NCBI GenBank assembly: GCA_045540655.1 | Contig: JAZQHP010000022.1 | Coordinates: 1-14,183, forward strand | Length of the DNA: 14,183 bases | Reading direction: 5' to 3' | DNA from: RGIG1959 sp045540655 | Lineage (GTDB): Bacteria; Bacillota; Clostridia; Oscillospirales; Acutalibacteraceae | Part shown: positions 7,062-13,247 of the stretch, in pieces | Layout of the letters: each line of letters begins with the position of its first letter | Position numbering within the stretch: position 1 is the stretch's first letter | Made by a program: the position numbers and the translations under genes | Notes under the pieces: model-generated | Seen by the model: the letters and a program-made list of their open reading frames with translations, nothing else | What the model was told of the DNA's origin: nothing | Database searches by the model: none

Positions 7062-7850
7062 TCACTCCGCAGAAGACGAATCCGTGCCTTTGGATTTTCC
7101 CGCCGCACGGCGTTCGCCGTATCCGTAGCCATATCCGTAACCATAGCCTTTTTTATAATACCGTTTTCGGTAATACTTACGATCATCCGAATATGCACAG
7201 GTAAAGACAAAACCGAGAATCTTGTCTTTAACCACGTTGAGTTGTCTCATCGTATCCCGCAGTGCGTGACGGGTACAAACATCCTGACGCACAATGATAA
7301 TCATGCCTTCCACAAGATTCGCCGCCACCAGTGCATCGGAAACTGCTGTCACAGGAGGCAGGTCGACAATGATGAAATCGAAGTCAAGCGCCAGCGTCTC
7401 GATGGCAATTTTCATGCGATCCGATCCGAGAAGCTCCGAAGGGTTGGGCGGAATATCCCCCGCAGGAACGACATGCAACTTGCTATGGATGCCCGATTCC
7501 CGAAGAACTTCCTTCGGAGAGGATGCACCGATAATCAGATTGGACAAGCCGGGTGCGGGAGCAAAACTCAAACGACGGGCAATGGTCGGGCGGCGCATGT
7601 CGCATTCCACGAGCACGACGCGACGACCGGATTCCGCCAGCGCATACGCAAGGTTAATCGACGTGGTACTTTTGCCTTCGCCGGAAACCGAACTGGTCAC
7701 GCCAACGACGTGACCCCGTTCGCCGGGAGTGAAAAACATCAGATTCGTACGAAGAAGTTTATAAGCCTCTGCCGCAGCGAAATTCAGATCCTTACCGAAA
7801 TGATTGGCTTCGGCACGGGCAGAAGAGAGATTCTTACGTCTGTTCGCCAT
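7062..7850 (-). CDS. CpsD/CapB-family bacterial tyrosine kinase
   Basis: A 262-aa cytoplasmic BY-kinase that autophosphorylates on a C-terminal tyrosine cluster and controls exopolysaccharide chain length and export together with its membrane activator, the Wzz/CpsC-like protein encoded just upstream. Seen: Walker A SVSGEGKST (54-62), Walker A' VVLVECDMRRPT (78-89), Walker B FIIVDLPP (159-166). The tail from 220 carries ten tyrosines, including two YY pairs and a run of five Gly-Tyr repeats (235-244). Such split kinase/activator pairs are typical of Gram-positives. It begins 6 nt after the Wzz gene and overlaps or abuts the sortase start. No key residue is missing. Confidence 0.93.
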   Translation of the reverse strand: MANRRKNLSSARAEANHFGKDLNFAAAEAYKLLRTNLMFFTPGERGHVVGVTSSVSGEGKSTTSINLAYALAESGRRVVLVECDMRRPTIARRLSFAPAPGLSNLIIGASSPKEVLRESGIHSKLHVVPAGDIPPNPSELLGSDRMKIAIETLALDFDFIIVDLPPVTAVSDALVAANLVEGMIIIVRQDVCTRHALRDTMRQLNVVKDKILGFVFTCAYSDDRKYYRKRYYKKGYGYGYGYGYGERRAAGKSKGTDSSSAE

Positions 7851-7856
7851 GACAAC

Positions 7857-8630
7857 TCACTCTCCTTCCCGACGACTGGTGTAGTAATGGTTGGAATAAT
7901 ACCGATCGTGATGATGTGCAGAAGAATCCAGATCGGGAATCACGCCAAGGACAGGAATGTCCGGATACGTTTGCAACAAGTATTCTTCCGAACGGATGTA
8001 CTGATCAAAGAGTTCGAGCAGAATCACAAACAAAGCGCTTACAAAGAACCCGATCGCCATACCTACGGCCGTGTATTTCGTGACACTCGGAGACGATTTC
8101 ACAGCCGGTGTCACCGCATGGTCAACAATACGCACCGAACTGCCGTCAACGACATCCTCCACCTTTTCGGGAAGCAAGCGGCAAATGGAATCGGCGATGA
8201 GCTTCGCCTCGGCAGGATCGGTCGATTGCACACAAACTTCAAACACTTCCGTAGACTCCACTGCCTGAGCGGAAATCATATTCTTTAACGTTTCGTAAGA
8301 ATACGGAACTTTCGTCTCGTCAATCACATCCTGCAGAACGTTGCGGCTTTTCAGAATAACCACATAGGTGTTAACCAAACTCTTTGCCGCGGACAATTCC
8401 TGAGAAGAAATACTGAACTGCGCACTACCGACAGAAATCGACGAATTATTGACGTAAAGCATTGCCTTCGCTTCATAGCGGGGCGGAATGATAAACGACG
8501 AATACCAGAACATCGCCGCGCCGAATACCACCACAGCCAACAGCAAGATCCACGCCCGTTTCAAAAGAGCGCGAAGCATATGTAAAATGTCCACTTCCAG
8601 ATATTCTTTTTCAATGACGTGTTCATTCAT
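7857..8630 (-). CDS. Wzz/CpsC-like polysaccharide chain-length and kinase-activator protein
   Basis: A 257-aa inner membrane protein with the Wzz layout: a short N-terminal cytoplasmic part (VDILHMLRALLKRAW), first helix about 25-45, an extracellular helical loop starting IPPRYEAKAMLYV, a proline-rich lead AVTPAVKSSPSVTKY before the second helix (about 180-203), and a cytoplasmic tail ending in His/Tyr-rich sequence. The cytoplasmic tail of this family activates the partner CpsD kinase. First gene of the surface operon. I chose ATG 8630, with AAGGAG about 12 nt upstream; a GTG-start extension to 8666 has no clear ribosome site. Confidence 0.9.
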   Translation of the reverse strand: MNEHVIEKEYLEVDILHMLRALLKRAWILLLAVVVFGAAMFWYSSFIIPPRYEAKAMLYVNNSSISVGSAQFSISSQELSAAKSLVNTYVVILKSRNVLQDVIDETKVPYSYETLKNMISAQAVESTEVFEVCVQSTDPAEAKLIADSICRLLPEKVEDVVDGSSVRIVDHAVTPAVKSSPSVTKYTAVGMAIGFFVSALFVILLELFDQYIRSEEYLLQTYPDIPVLGVIPDLDSSAHHHDRYYSNHYYTSRREGE

Positions 8631-8684
8631 AAGAGATTCGGCTCCTTCGGAATACAATAAAAGCACTTTAACATAAGTATTAAT

Positions 8685-8712
8685 ATTATAGCATATTCCC
8701 CATGTTTGTCAA
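8685..8712 (-). promoter_or_regulatory. Promoter of the five-gene surface operon
   Basis: On the minus strand TTGACA (8712-8707) and TATAAT (8690-8685) are perfect hexamers with a 16-bp spacer. It gives a leader of about 50 nt before the Wzz-like gene. No other convincing promoter or terminator is visible down to 4454, so the five genes probably form one transcript. Confidence 0.85.
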
Positions 8713-8757
8713 CCTATTTCATGTGGCAAAAACAATGTAATTTTTCGCAAAATATAC

Positions 8758-8786
8758 TTGCAAAAACCGCAATTTAACGATATAAT
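8758..8786 (+). promoter_or_regulatory. Promoter of the tRNA-Arg gene
   Basis: TTGCAA (8758-8763), 17 bp, then TATAAT (8781-8786). Its start point would lie about 12 nt before the mature tRNA end at 8806. It is divergent from the surface operon promoter, about 45 bp away. Confidence 0.75.
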
Positions 8787-8805
8787 AACAACACGTTCTA
8801 TATTT

Positions 8806-8882
8806 CCGCCCGTGGCGAAGCTGGATATCGCAGTGGATTCCGATTCCAAAGGCCGGGGGTTCGAATCCCTCCGGGCGGGCCA
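8806..8882 (+). tRNA. tRNA-Arg, anticodon CCG
   Basis: A 77-nt cloverleaf with encoded CCA. Acceptor CCGCCCG (8806-8812) pairs with CGGGCGG (8872-8878), discriminator G8879. D arm GCGA/TCGC with a 9-nt loop containing GG; anticodon arm GTGGA-TTCCGAT-TCCAA with anticodon CCG at 34-36, reading CGG; 5-nt variable loop; T arm GGGGG-TTCGAAT-CCCTC. Two oddities: the first pair is C1-G72, and the bottom of the anticodon stem is a G27-A43 mismatch. A20 in the D loop, an arginine identity base, is present. Confidence 0.92.
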
Positions 8883-8884
8883 AG

Positions 8885-8921
8885 AAAAGTCACTTTTGTC
8901 TACCGACAAAGGTGACTTTTT
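8885..8921 (+). terminator. Terminator of the tRNA gene
   Basis: Arms 8885-8900 and 8905-8920 form a 16-bp stem with one G-T wobble and a TACC loop, ending in a five-T run. It begins 3 nt after the CCA end. Confidence 0.88.
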
Positions 8922-8923
8922 CA

Positions 8924-9094
8924 ATGATATCCGTTCCTTGCGGAACGGGTGGATATACCTTCGGTATGATATCGCACTGTCGTGCGATGATATATGCCTG
9001 CGGAATATGAAGGAACGGATATTATATCATGCTTGCGAAGCAAGTATATCATACGGCGTTAGCCGTATATCATATCGCATAAGCGATATATCAT
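8924..9094. repeat. Array of short hairpins joined by ATGATAT / ATATCAT linkers
   Basis: About 170 bp made almost entirely of small stem-loops with unrelated stems: 8931-8948 (7 bp), 8955-8967 (5 bp), 8971-8988 (7 bp), 8992-9008 (7 bp, one mismatch), 9029-9047 (8 bp, one wobble), 9051-9068 (7 bp), 9072-9089 (7 bp). The left half is joined by ATGATAT (starts 8924, 8966, 8987, and a variant near 8950), the right half by its reverse complement ATATCAT (9024, 9046, 9067, 9088). Steps of 21-22 bp separate the right-hand linkers. In addition 8924-8939 pairs with 9010-9025 over 16 bp, which would fold the left half into a branched structure. Stems differ but pairing is kept, pointing to selection on structure. 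It is not a CRISPR, and I cannot name its class. Confidence 0.8.
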
Positions 9095-9122
9095 TGAACA
9101 GTATGTTGTTTTGTGATATAAT
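9094..9122 (+). promoter_or_regulatory. Promoter at the right edge of the hairpin array
   Basis: TTGAAC (9094-9099), 17 bp, TATAAT (9117-9122). The -35 box starts on the last base of the final ATATCAT linker, so array and promoter are physically joined. It drives the mini-ORF at 9144 and probably the gene at 9304. Confidence 0.75.
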
Positions 9123-9143
9123 CAGCATAAAGAGGTGATTTTG

Positions 9144-9272
9144 ATGGCGATTAAAATTGGAGATTTCGTTACATCCTGCGAAGCAGGATATTGGCAATTG
9201 ATTGATATTAAACCCAAGATAGCATTTACGCTACTTTTTGTCGCTCTTTCGCAACAAAAAGCCTCTTTGTAG
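9144..9272 (+). CDS. 42-codon ORF, perhaps a truncated gene
   Basis: The ATG at 9144 follows AGAGGTGA by about 5 nt and lies about 15 nt beyond the expected transcription start. It encodes 42 residues beginning MAIKIGDFVTSC and containing AGYWQLIDIKPK, which reads like the folded N-terminus of a longer protein. From about residue 28 the sequence turns into low-information residues (FTLLFVALSQQ) and stops within a hairpin-forming AT-rich stretch (9234-9261). I have an unverified impression of longer hypothetical proteins in Clostridia with this N-terminus. It may therefore be the retained front of a gene cut by a deletion or rearrangement near 9225, or a genuine small protein. No function is assigned. 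Confidence 0.5.
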   Translation: MAIKIGDFVTSCEAGYWQLIDIKPKIAFTLLFVALSQQKASL

Positions 9273-9303
9273 TCGCTTTATCATATTCATCGGAGGTCAG
9301 CAC

Positions 9304-9618
9304 ATGCATTCTATAACCGATCGTGACGTACTGTACGTTTATGAGCAACTAAAAAACCACTCCCCCGTCGTGTTAACAACCACCGCTGCAATGGATACCG
9401 GTTTTACCATCGACTGCCCCATTATCATCGGCTATGCTCACGAGCAGATCATGCAGCTTTATGCATATGAAAATATGTTTATCATGGATGTTATGAACGC
9501 CGACCAAACCATGGGCACTCATTGGCATCCCACTGACTGCGAAAACGCTATCGCCTATTTTGTAGCTTTTATGGACGGCAAGTCCGCTTATCCGATGTAT
9601 CCGCTCGGATATCTGTAA
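9304..9618 (+). CDS. Hypothetical protein, 104 aa
   Basis: Not recognised. It is probably a soluble cytoplasmic protein: no signal peptide or clear membrane helix, mixed alpha/beta character, and a C-terminal segment GTHWHPTDCENAIAYFVAFMDG that looks like a conserved helix-capping motif. ATG 9304 has CGGAGG 8 nt upstream; the in-frame extension to 9238 has no ribosome site and would overlap the mini-ORF. It lies 31 nt after the mini-ORF and ends before a strong terminator, so both probably share the promoter at 9094. The lone tRNA-flanked position and array next door suggest accessory DNA, but the sequence gives no functional clue. Confidence 0.75.
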   Translation: MHSITDRDVLYVYEQLKNHSPVVLTTTAAMDTGFTIDCPIIIGYAHEQIMQLYAYENMFIMDVMNADQTMGTHWHPTDCENAIAYFVAFMDGKSAYPMYPLGYL

Positions 9619-9630
9619 TTACTGCACGCT

Positions 9631-9661
9631 TCCGCTCTATGTGTTCATAGAGCGGATTTTT
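9631..9661 (+). terminator. Terminator after the 104-aa gene
   Basis: A perfect 11-bp stem (9631-9641 with 9646-9656), loop TGTT, then TTTTT. Confidence 0.9.
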
Positions 9662-9689
9662 GATTTTAAAAAGAATTTGTTTATAGGCG

Positions 9690-9718
9690 TAGTCAAGATC
9701 GTGTATATGTGGTATACT
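9690..9718 (+). promoter_or_regulatory. Likely promoter of the ccdA-like/tlpA-like pair
   Basis: TAGTCA (9690-9695, 4/6 match), 17 bp, TATACT (9713-9718, 5/6 match). The leader to the start codon would be about 33 nt. Confidence 0.55.
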
Positions 9719-9757
9719 GAAACTATAAGGAACCATGTAGAAAGGAGCGTCTGTTCA

Positions 9758-10417
9758 TTGCCGTATTTTATATCCTTTTTAGAAGGTATTATTACCTTCA
9801 TTTCGCCTTGCCTGCTCCCGATGCTCCCTGTGTATATTTCCTACTTTGCAGGCGGTCAGGAGCGCGATTTACGGCGTATTTTAAAAAACGCACTCGGCTT
9901 CGTCCTGGGCTTTACTATCGTATTCGTCTGCATGGGCGCATTAGCCGGTACATTCGGACGTCTGTTACGGGAATATACCGTTTTCATCAATATTGTGACA
10001 GGCGCGGTGGTGATCTTTTTCGGTCTGTGTTATCTCGGTGTGTTTAATCTGTCGATTTTTAAAGGCACATCCTTTTCCGGATTTAACCGCCTCGGATTCT
10101 TTTCTTCCCTGTTGTTCGGTATCGTATTTTCTGTCGGTTGGACACCCTGTGTCGGCGCATTTCTCGGCTCGGCATTGATGCTGGCAGCAAACCGCGGAAG
10201 CATTTTGCAGGGCATTCTGATGCTGCTGTGTTATTCTGTAGGACTCGGCGTCCCGTTTGTTGTCAGCGCCGTATTGATTGATCGCCTGAAAGAAGCATTT
10301 TCCGTAATCAAGCGTCACTATCGGATCGTCAACGGCATTTGCGGCGGATTACTGATTCTCGTCGGTTTACTGATGGCAACCGGTCTGTTCGGTCGCTGGT
10401 TATCGTTGCTTGCGTAA
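9758..10417 (+). CDS. CcdA-like thiol:disulfide transmembrane transporter
   Basis: A 219-aa, six-helix membrane protein of the CcdA/DsbD-beta family, which carries reducing power from cytoplasmic thioredoxin across the membrane. Seen: SFLEGIITFISPCLLPMLP with the first redox Cys18, and GWTPCVGAFLGSAL with the second, Cys131, each next to Pro as the family requires. The length matches CcdA, without the DsbD end domains. The TTG at 9758 is the best start: it begins the conserved N-terminal helix and AAAGGAG (9741-9747) lies about 10 nt upstream; longer in-frame starts cross the promoter. The next gene, a TlpA-like thioredoxin 12 nt downstream, is its obvious electron acceptor. No cytochrome c genes are nearby, so general extracytoplasmic thiol reduction is more likely than cytochrome maturation. 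Confidence 0.9.
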   Translation: MPYFISFLEGIITFISPCLLPMLPVYISYFAGGQERDLRRILKNALGFVLGFTIVFVCMGALAGTFGRLLREYTVFINIVTGAVVIFFGLCYLGVFNLSIFKGTSFSGFNRLGFFSSLLFGIVFSVGWTPCVGAFLGSALMLAANRGSILQGILMLLCYSVGLGVPFVVSAVLIDRLKEAFSVIKRHYRIVNGICGGLLILVGLLMATGLFGRWLSLLA

Positions 10418-10429
10418 AGGAGGAACATC

Positions 10430-10987
10430 GTGAAAAATGCTGTCAAGTGGATCGTGCTGATCGGCCTTCTGATCGGTATCATATGGGGCGCTTCTTATTT
10501 ATATCAGCGCTTTTCGGCGGATTATGAGCCGCCTTCCAACGATGCGCCGCCAACCGAAAACACCCATCCTGTCGCTCCCGATTTTACCGTACTCGATAAA
10601 AACGGACAGGAAGTGTCGCTTTCCGACTTCCGCGGACAACCGGTGGTGCTGAATTTCTGGGCAACCTGGTGCGGCTATTGCAAAATGGAAATGCCCGATT
10701 TTGAACGTGCTTTTGCTACCTATCCCGACGTGCAGTTCCTGATGGTAAACGCCACCGACGGCGTACGCGAAACGGTGGATATTGCCAAACAATATATTGA
10801 GCAAGAAGGCTACACATTCCCTGTCTATTATGATGTGAATTTTGAGGCTGTCTCCTCCTTTTATGTGCGTTCCTTCCCTTCCACGTATTTTATCGATGCC
10901 GATGGACGACTGATTCGCTATCAAACCGGTATGCTGACGCAAGAGGGGTTGGAAGAAGGTATTCGTCACATTCTTCCCAAAAAATAA
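10430..10987 (+). CDS. TlpA-like membrane-anchored thioredoxin
   Basis: A 185-aa protein with an N-terminal signal anchor (about 6-25), a Pro-rich spacer, and an extracytoplasmic thioredoxin domain. Seen: APDFTVLDKNGQEVSLSDFRGQ, the TlpA/ResA entry; FWATWCGYCKMEMPDFE with the CxxC Cys81-Cys84; and the cis-Pro in RSFPST (Pro150). It starts at GTG 10430, 6 nt behind AAAGGAGG. With the CcdA-like protein it should form a two-part reductive relay: CcdA reduces this thioredoxin, which reduces disulfides in exported proteins. The client is not evident from the window. Confidence 0.92.
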   Translation: MKNAVKWIVLIGLLIGIIWGASYLYQRFSADYEPPSNDAPPTENTHPVAPDFTVLDKNGQEVSLSDFRGQPVVLNFWATWCGYCKMEMPDFERAFATYPDVQFLMVNATDGVRETVDIAKQYIEQEGYTFPVYYDVNFEAVSSFYVRSFPSTYFIDADGRLIRYQTGMLTQEGLEEGIRHILPKK

Positions 10988-11000
10988 TTTTAGTTTTTAC

Positions 11001-11025
11001 GCAACCAATCTGTCTTTTTGACGAG
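11001..11025 (+). promoter_or_regulatory. Possible autoregulated ECF promoter
   Basis: GCAACC (11001-11006) followed after 15 bp by CGAG (11022-11025) resembles the AACC ... CGTC pattern of ECF sigma promoters. It stands at the right distance from the sigma gene at 11064. TTGACG at 11018 has no matching -10 box. The -10 match is imperfect, so this is tentative. Confidence 0.35.
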
Positions 11026-11063
11026 ATGTTATATGAGAGAGGTTTTAAAGAGGAGGTGATGCT

Positions 11064-11630
11064 GTGACGGATAACGCCATTGTACAACTGTATCTGGATC
11101 GGGACGAAACCGCCATCACTGTCACCGAAGACAAGTATGGTGAGTATTTGCGTTGTATCGCCCATCGGATCCTGTCTAACGAAAGTGACGAAGAAGAAAG
11201 CGTCAACGACACCTATATGGCGGCATGGAATTCCATACCGCCACACATCCCAACTGTTCTTTCTACTTACCTCGGCAAGCTGACACGCCGTATCTCGATT
11301 GATCGATATCGTCATCGCCATCGTGACAAACGCGCAGCCGGCGAATATGCGCTGTCACTGGAGGAATGGAGCGAAGTCCTGAGCGACAACAACTCTCCCG
11401 AGAATGAATTAGACGCCAAAGAATTGTCGTCCGCCATCGACGCCTTTCTTCGCAGTTTATCATCGGAAGAACGGCATTTGTTTCTCGGACGGTATTACTA
11501 TTTTGATCCGCTGAAAACCGTTGCCAAATACTGCGGGATGAGCGAAACCAAGGCAAAATCGAAATTGTTCCGTTTGCGGCAACGATTGAAAGCATATTTG
11601 CAAAAGGAGGGATGGTTGCATGACACCTGA
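11064..11630 (+). CDS. Sigma-70 family (ECF-like) RNA polymerase sigma factor
   Basis: A 188-aa sigma factor with only regions 2 and 4. Region 2 (about 22-90) includes the core-binding and -10 recognition helices (DEEESVNDTYMAAWNSIPP, then TRRISIDRYRHRHRDKR). A spacer rich in Ser/Glu follows, then region 4 (about 128-182) with the helix-turn-helix TVAKYCGMSETKAKSKLFRLRQRL for -35 recognition. GTG 11064 follows AGGAGGTG by about 5 nt. The stop overlaps the next start by 11 nt, so the candidate anti-sigma protein is translationally coupled, which is the standard arrangement for a membrane-controlled ECF pair. The inducing signal is unknown. Confidence 0.9.
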   Translation: MTDNAIVQLYLDRDETAITVTEDKYGEYLRCIAHRILSNESDEEESVNDTYMAAWNSIPPHIPTVLSTYLGKLTRRISIDRYRHRHRDKRAAGEYALSLEEWSEVLSDNNSPENELDAKELSSAIDAFLRSLSSEERHLFLGRYYYFDPLKTVAKYCGMSETKAKSKLFRLRQRLKAYLQKEGWLHDT

Positions 11631-12186
11631 TCAACTACTGGATGCGCTCGGCGAGCTGGACGACGAACTGGTGCAAAGTACCGATCACCGTCGTCACAGC
11701 AACCATCGGCCTGTTCGATTCATCCCCCTTGCAGCTGTTGCTGCCGCAATTGTGGTGATTGTATTCGGCGCTGTCGTCGCCGCACAAAACTTCGGTTTTG
11801 CATTCATACCGATAGGAACCGCAAGCGAAGATGCCCTTGTTCAAGACGCTTCCGGCAACAGTACCGAGTCGGAAAGACATGACGGCTGGGTTGCCGACGA
11901 AGAACCGGATTTATACAATGGGCACACACTCCTTCCGGAAGTGCCACCGACCGCTTGTTTCACAGCTACTGTGACGGTAATTCGCGGCGAATCAGATGGA
12001 TACCTTGTCACCATCCATGAGATTTCGCAAGAGGATCTTAACATCGACGTAGCCTTTGTCGCCTTTAACGGCGCCTTTACGCCCCCCTATCCCGCAGGCA
12101 CTCTCCTAACCGTGTCTTATACTGCTGTGGATGCAGAAAGCGATCCTGTGATCCTTTACGCCCACACAGTCACACCAAAACCATAA
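11620..12186 (+). CDS. Single-pass membrane protein, candidate anti-sigma factor
   Basis: A 188-aa protein with a short cytoplasmic N-terminus (TPDQLLDALGELDDELV, about 1-33), one membrane helix (about 34-55) and an extracellular part. The first helix is acidic, as expected for a sigma-binding helix. The outer part (about 105-188, from CFTATVTVIRG to VSYTAVD) reads as a small beta-barrel-like domain. No zinc-binding H-x3-C-x2-C motif is present, so it is not a classical ZAS anti-sigma factor. ATG 11620 overlaps the sigma gene and has AGGAGG 9-10 nt upstream. The anti-sigma role is inferred from topology, size and coupling, not from a recognised domain. Confidence 0.7.
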   Translation: MTPDQLLDALGELDDELVQSTDHRRHSNHRPVRFIPLAAVAAAIVVIVFGAVVAAQNFGFAFIPIGTASEDALVQDASGNSTESERHDGWVADEEPDLYNGHTLLPEVPPTACFTATVTVIRGESDGYLVTIHEISQEDLNIDVAFVAFNGAFTPPYPAGTLLTVSYTAVDAESDPVILYAHTVTPKP

Positions 12187-12200
12187 AAGGAGGTCATTTT

Positions 12201-13160
12201 ATGAAACATCTACGTTCCCTGCTCTATGTCTCTTGCATCCTGCTCGCTATGATCCTGATATGTACATCCTGTGGAGCCGTCGGCTCCAGCGATACGGCAT
12301 ACGATATCGCGCCCGAAGGCTACAACTCGTACACGTCCGAAGACGTCCTCGTGGAAGAACCCGCCGACGGCAACAGCGGCGCTCAGTCCAAGGTGGAACT
12401 GCACAACGACAACACCTCGTCTGTGGATAATAATCGCAAGATCATCGTACGCACTGAACTGGACGTGCAAACCAAAGAATTCGACACACTGATGGATGCC
12501 ATAGACAGCAAGGTTGCCGAGCTTGGCGGTTACGTGGAAGCCGCCACTGTTCATGGTACAGCTATGAACTCGCATTCGACCCGCTACGCCGAGCTGGTGA
12601 TTCGTATTCCCGCCGAAACGGATGACGATTTTACGGCATTTATTTCCGATCACAGTGTCATCACCCGGCGCGCAGTAGATACGGACGACGTGACATTGCA
12701 GTATGTCGATATGGAAAGCCGCCTCTCCGTACTTCGCGCCGAAAAAGAATCGCTCGAAGCTCTGCTGAAACAAGCAACAGCGATGGAAGACATCATTGTT
12801 GTCACCGAAAAGCTGACCGAAGTCATCAGTGAGATTGAGTCGTATCAATCACAATTACGTGTGTTTGATAACCTCATCGATTATTCGACGGTCACCTTAA
12901 ACATCGATGAAGTCGAATACACCTCCCAAGTTGAGGAACAGTCCGCATGGGTAACCATCTGGAACAACCTCAAAAAGAATTTCGCGAATATGTGGGACGG
13001 TGTGGTCGCTGTATTCGTGTTCCTGATCAGCGCTATCCCCTACCTGATTCCGTTTGCCGTCATAGGTTTGATTGTTTTGTTGATCATTCGCCGCAGCGTG
13101 CGTCGTCGCCGCAAAACGGCAGAACGCGCAAAAATAGCCGAAGAATCCAAAGACGAATAA
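12201..13160 (+). CDS. DUF4349-type lipoprotein
   Basis: A 319-aa surface lipoprotein with the lipobox ICTSC (lipid on Cys24), a low-complexity acidic spacer to about 75, and the DUF4349 domain (about 80-298): RKIIVRTELDVQTKEFD, GGYVEA, YAELVIRIPAE, and a heptad-rich helical hairpin (about 165-220; LSVLRAEKESLEALLKQA and LTEVISEIESYQSQL) that should form a coiled coil. A membrane helix (about 272-296) and a strongly basic cytoplasmic tail (RRSVRRRRK) close the protein, so it is tethered at both ends. Its start has AAAGGAGG 8 nt upstream, 14 nt after the candidate anti-sigma gene. DUF4349 proteins have no settled function; the position suggests it belongs to the sigma factor's envelope response. 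Confidence 0.88.
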   Translation: MKHLRSLLYVSCILLAMILICTSCGAVGSSDTAYDIAPEGYNSYTSEDVLVEEPADGNSGAQSKVELHNDNTSSVDNNRKIIVRTELDVQTKEFDTLMDAIDSKVAELGGYVEAATVHGTAMNSHSTRYAELVIRIPAETDDDFTAFISDHSVITRRAVDTDDVTLQYVDMESRLSVLRAEKESLEALLKQATAMEDIIVVTEKLTEVISEIESYQSQLRVFDNLIDYSTVTLNIDEVEYTSQVEEQSAWVTIWNNLKKNFANMWDGVVAVFVFLISAIPYLIPFAVIGLIVLLIIRRSVRRRRKTAERAKIAEESKDE

Positions 13161-13173
13161 TTTTTCAATTCAT

Positions 13174-13212
13174 AACCGTGCTCTCGATCTACGGATCGGG
13201 AGCACGGTTTTT
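13174..13212 (+). terminator. Terminator of the sigma/anti-sigma/DUF4349 operon
   Basis: A 16-bp stem with one G-T wobble (13174-13189 with 13194-13209), loop TACG, followed by T residues. It begins 14 nt after the DUF4349 stop. Confidence 0.9.
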
Positions 13213-13247
13213 GATTGTAAATATGTATACAATCCCCACACCGACAA

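Noticed and set aside
6891..8288. Rightward 465-aa open frame
   Set aside because: It lies antisense to the sortase, kinase and Wzz-like genes, all with clear motifs, and has no ribosome site or recognisable domain.
8709..8924. Leftward 71-aa reading frame containing RRDSNPRPLESES
   Set aside because: This is the well-known false protein produced by reading a tRNA gene antisense; it covers tRNA-Arg and its terminator.
8924..9094. Possible CRISPR array
   Set aside because: The constant element is only 7 bp, the intervals are self-complementary rather than random spacers, and no cas gene is present.
8806..9303. Integrated element at tRNA-Arg
   Set aside because: No integrase gene and no second copy of the tRNA 3' end were found in the window, so an integration event cannot be supported.
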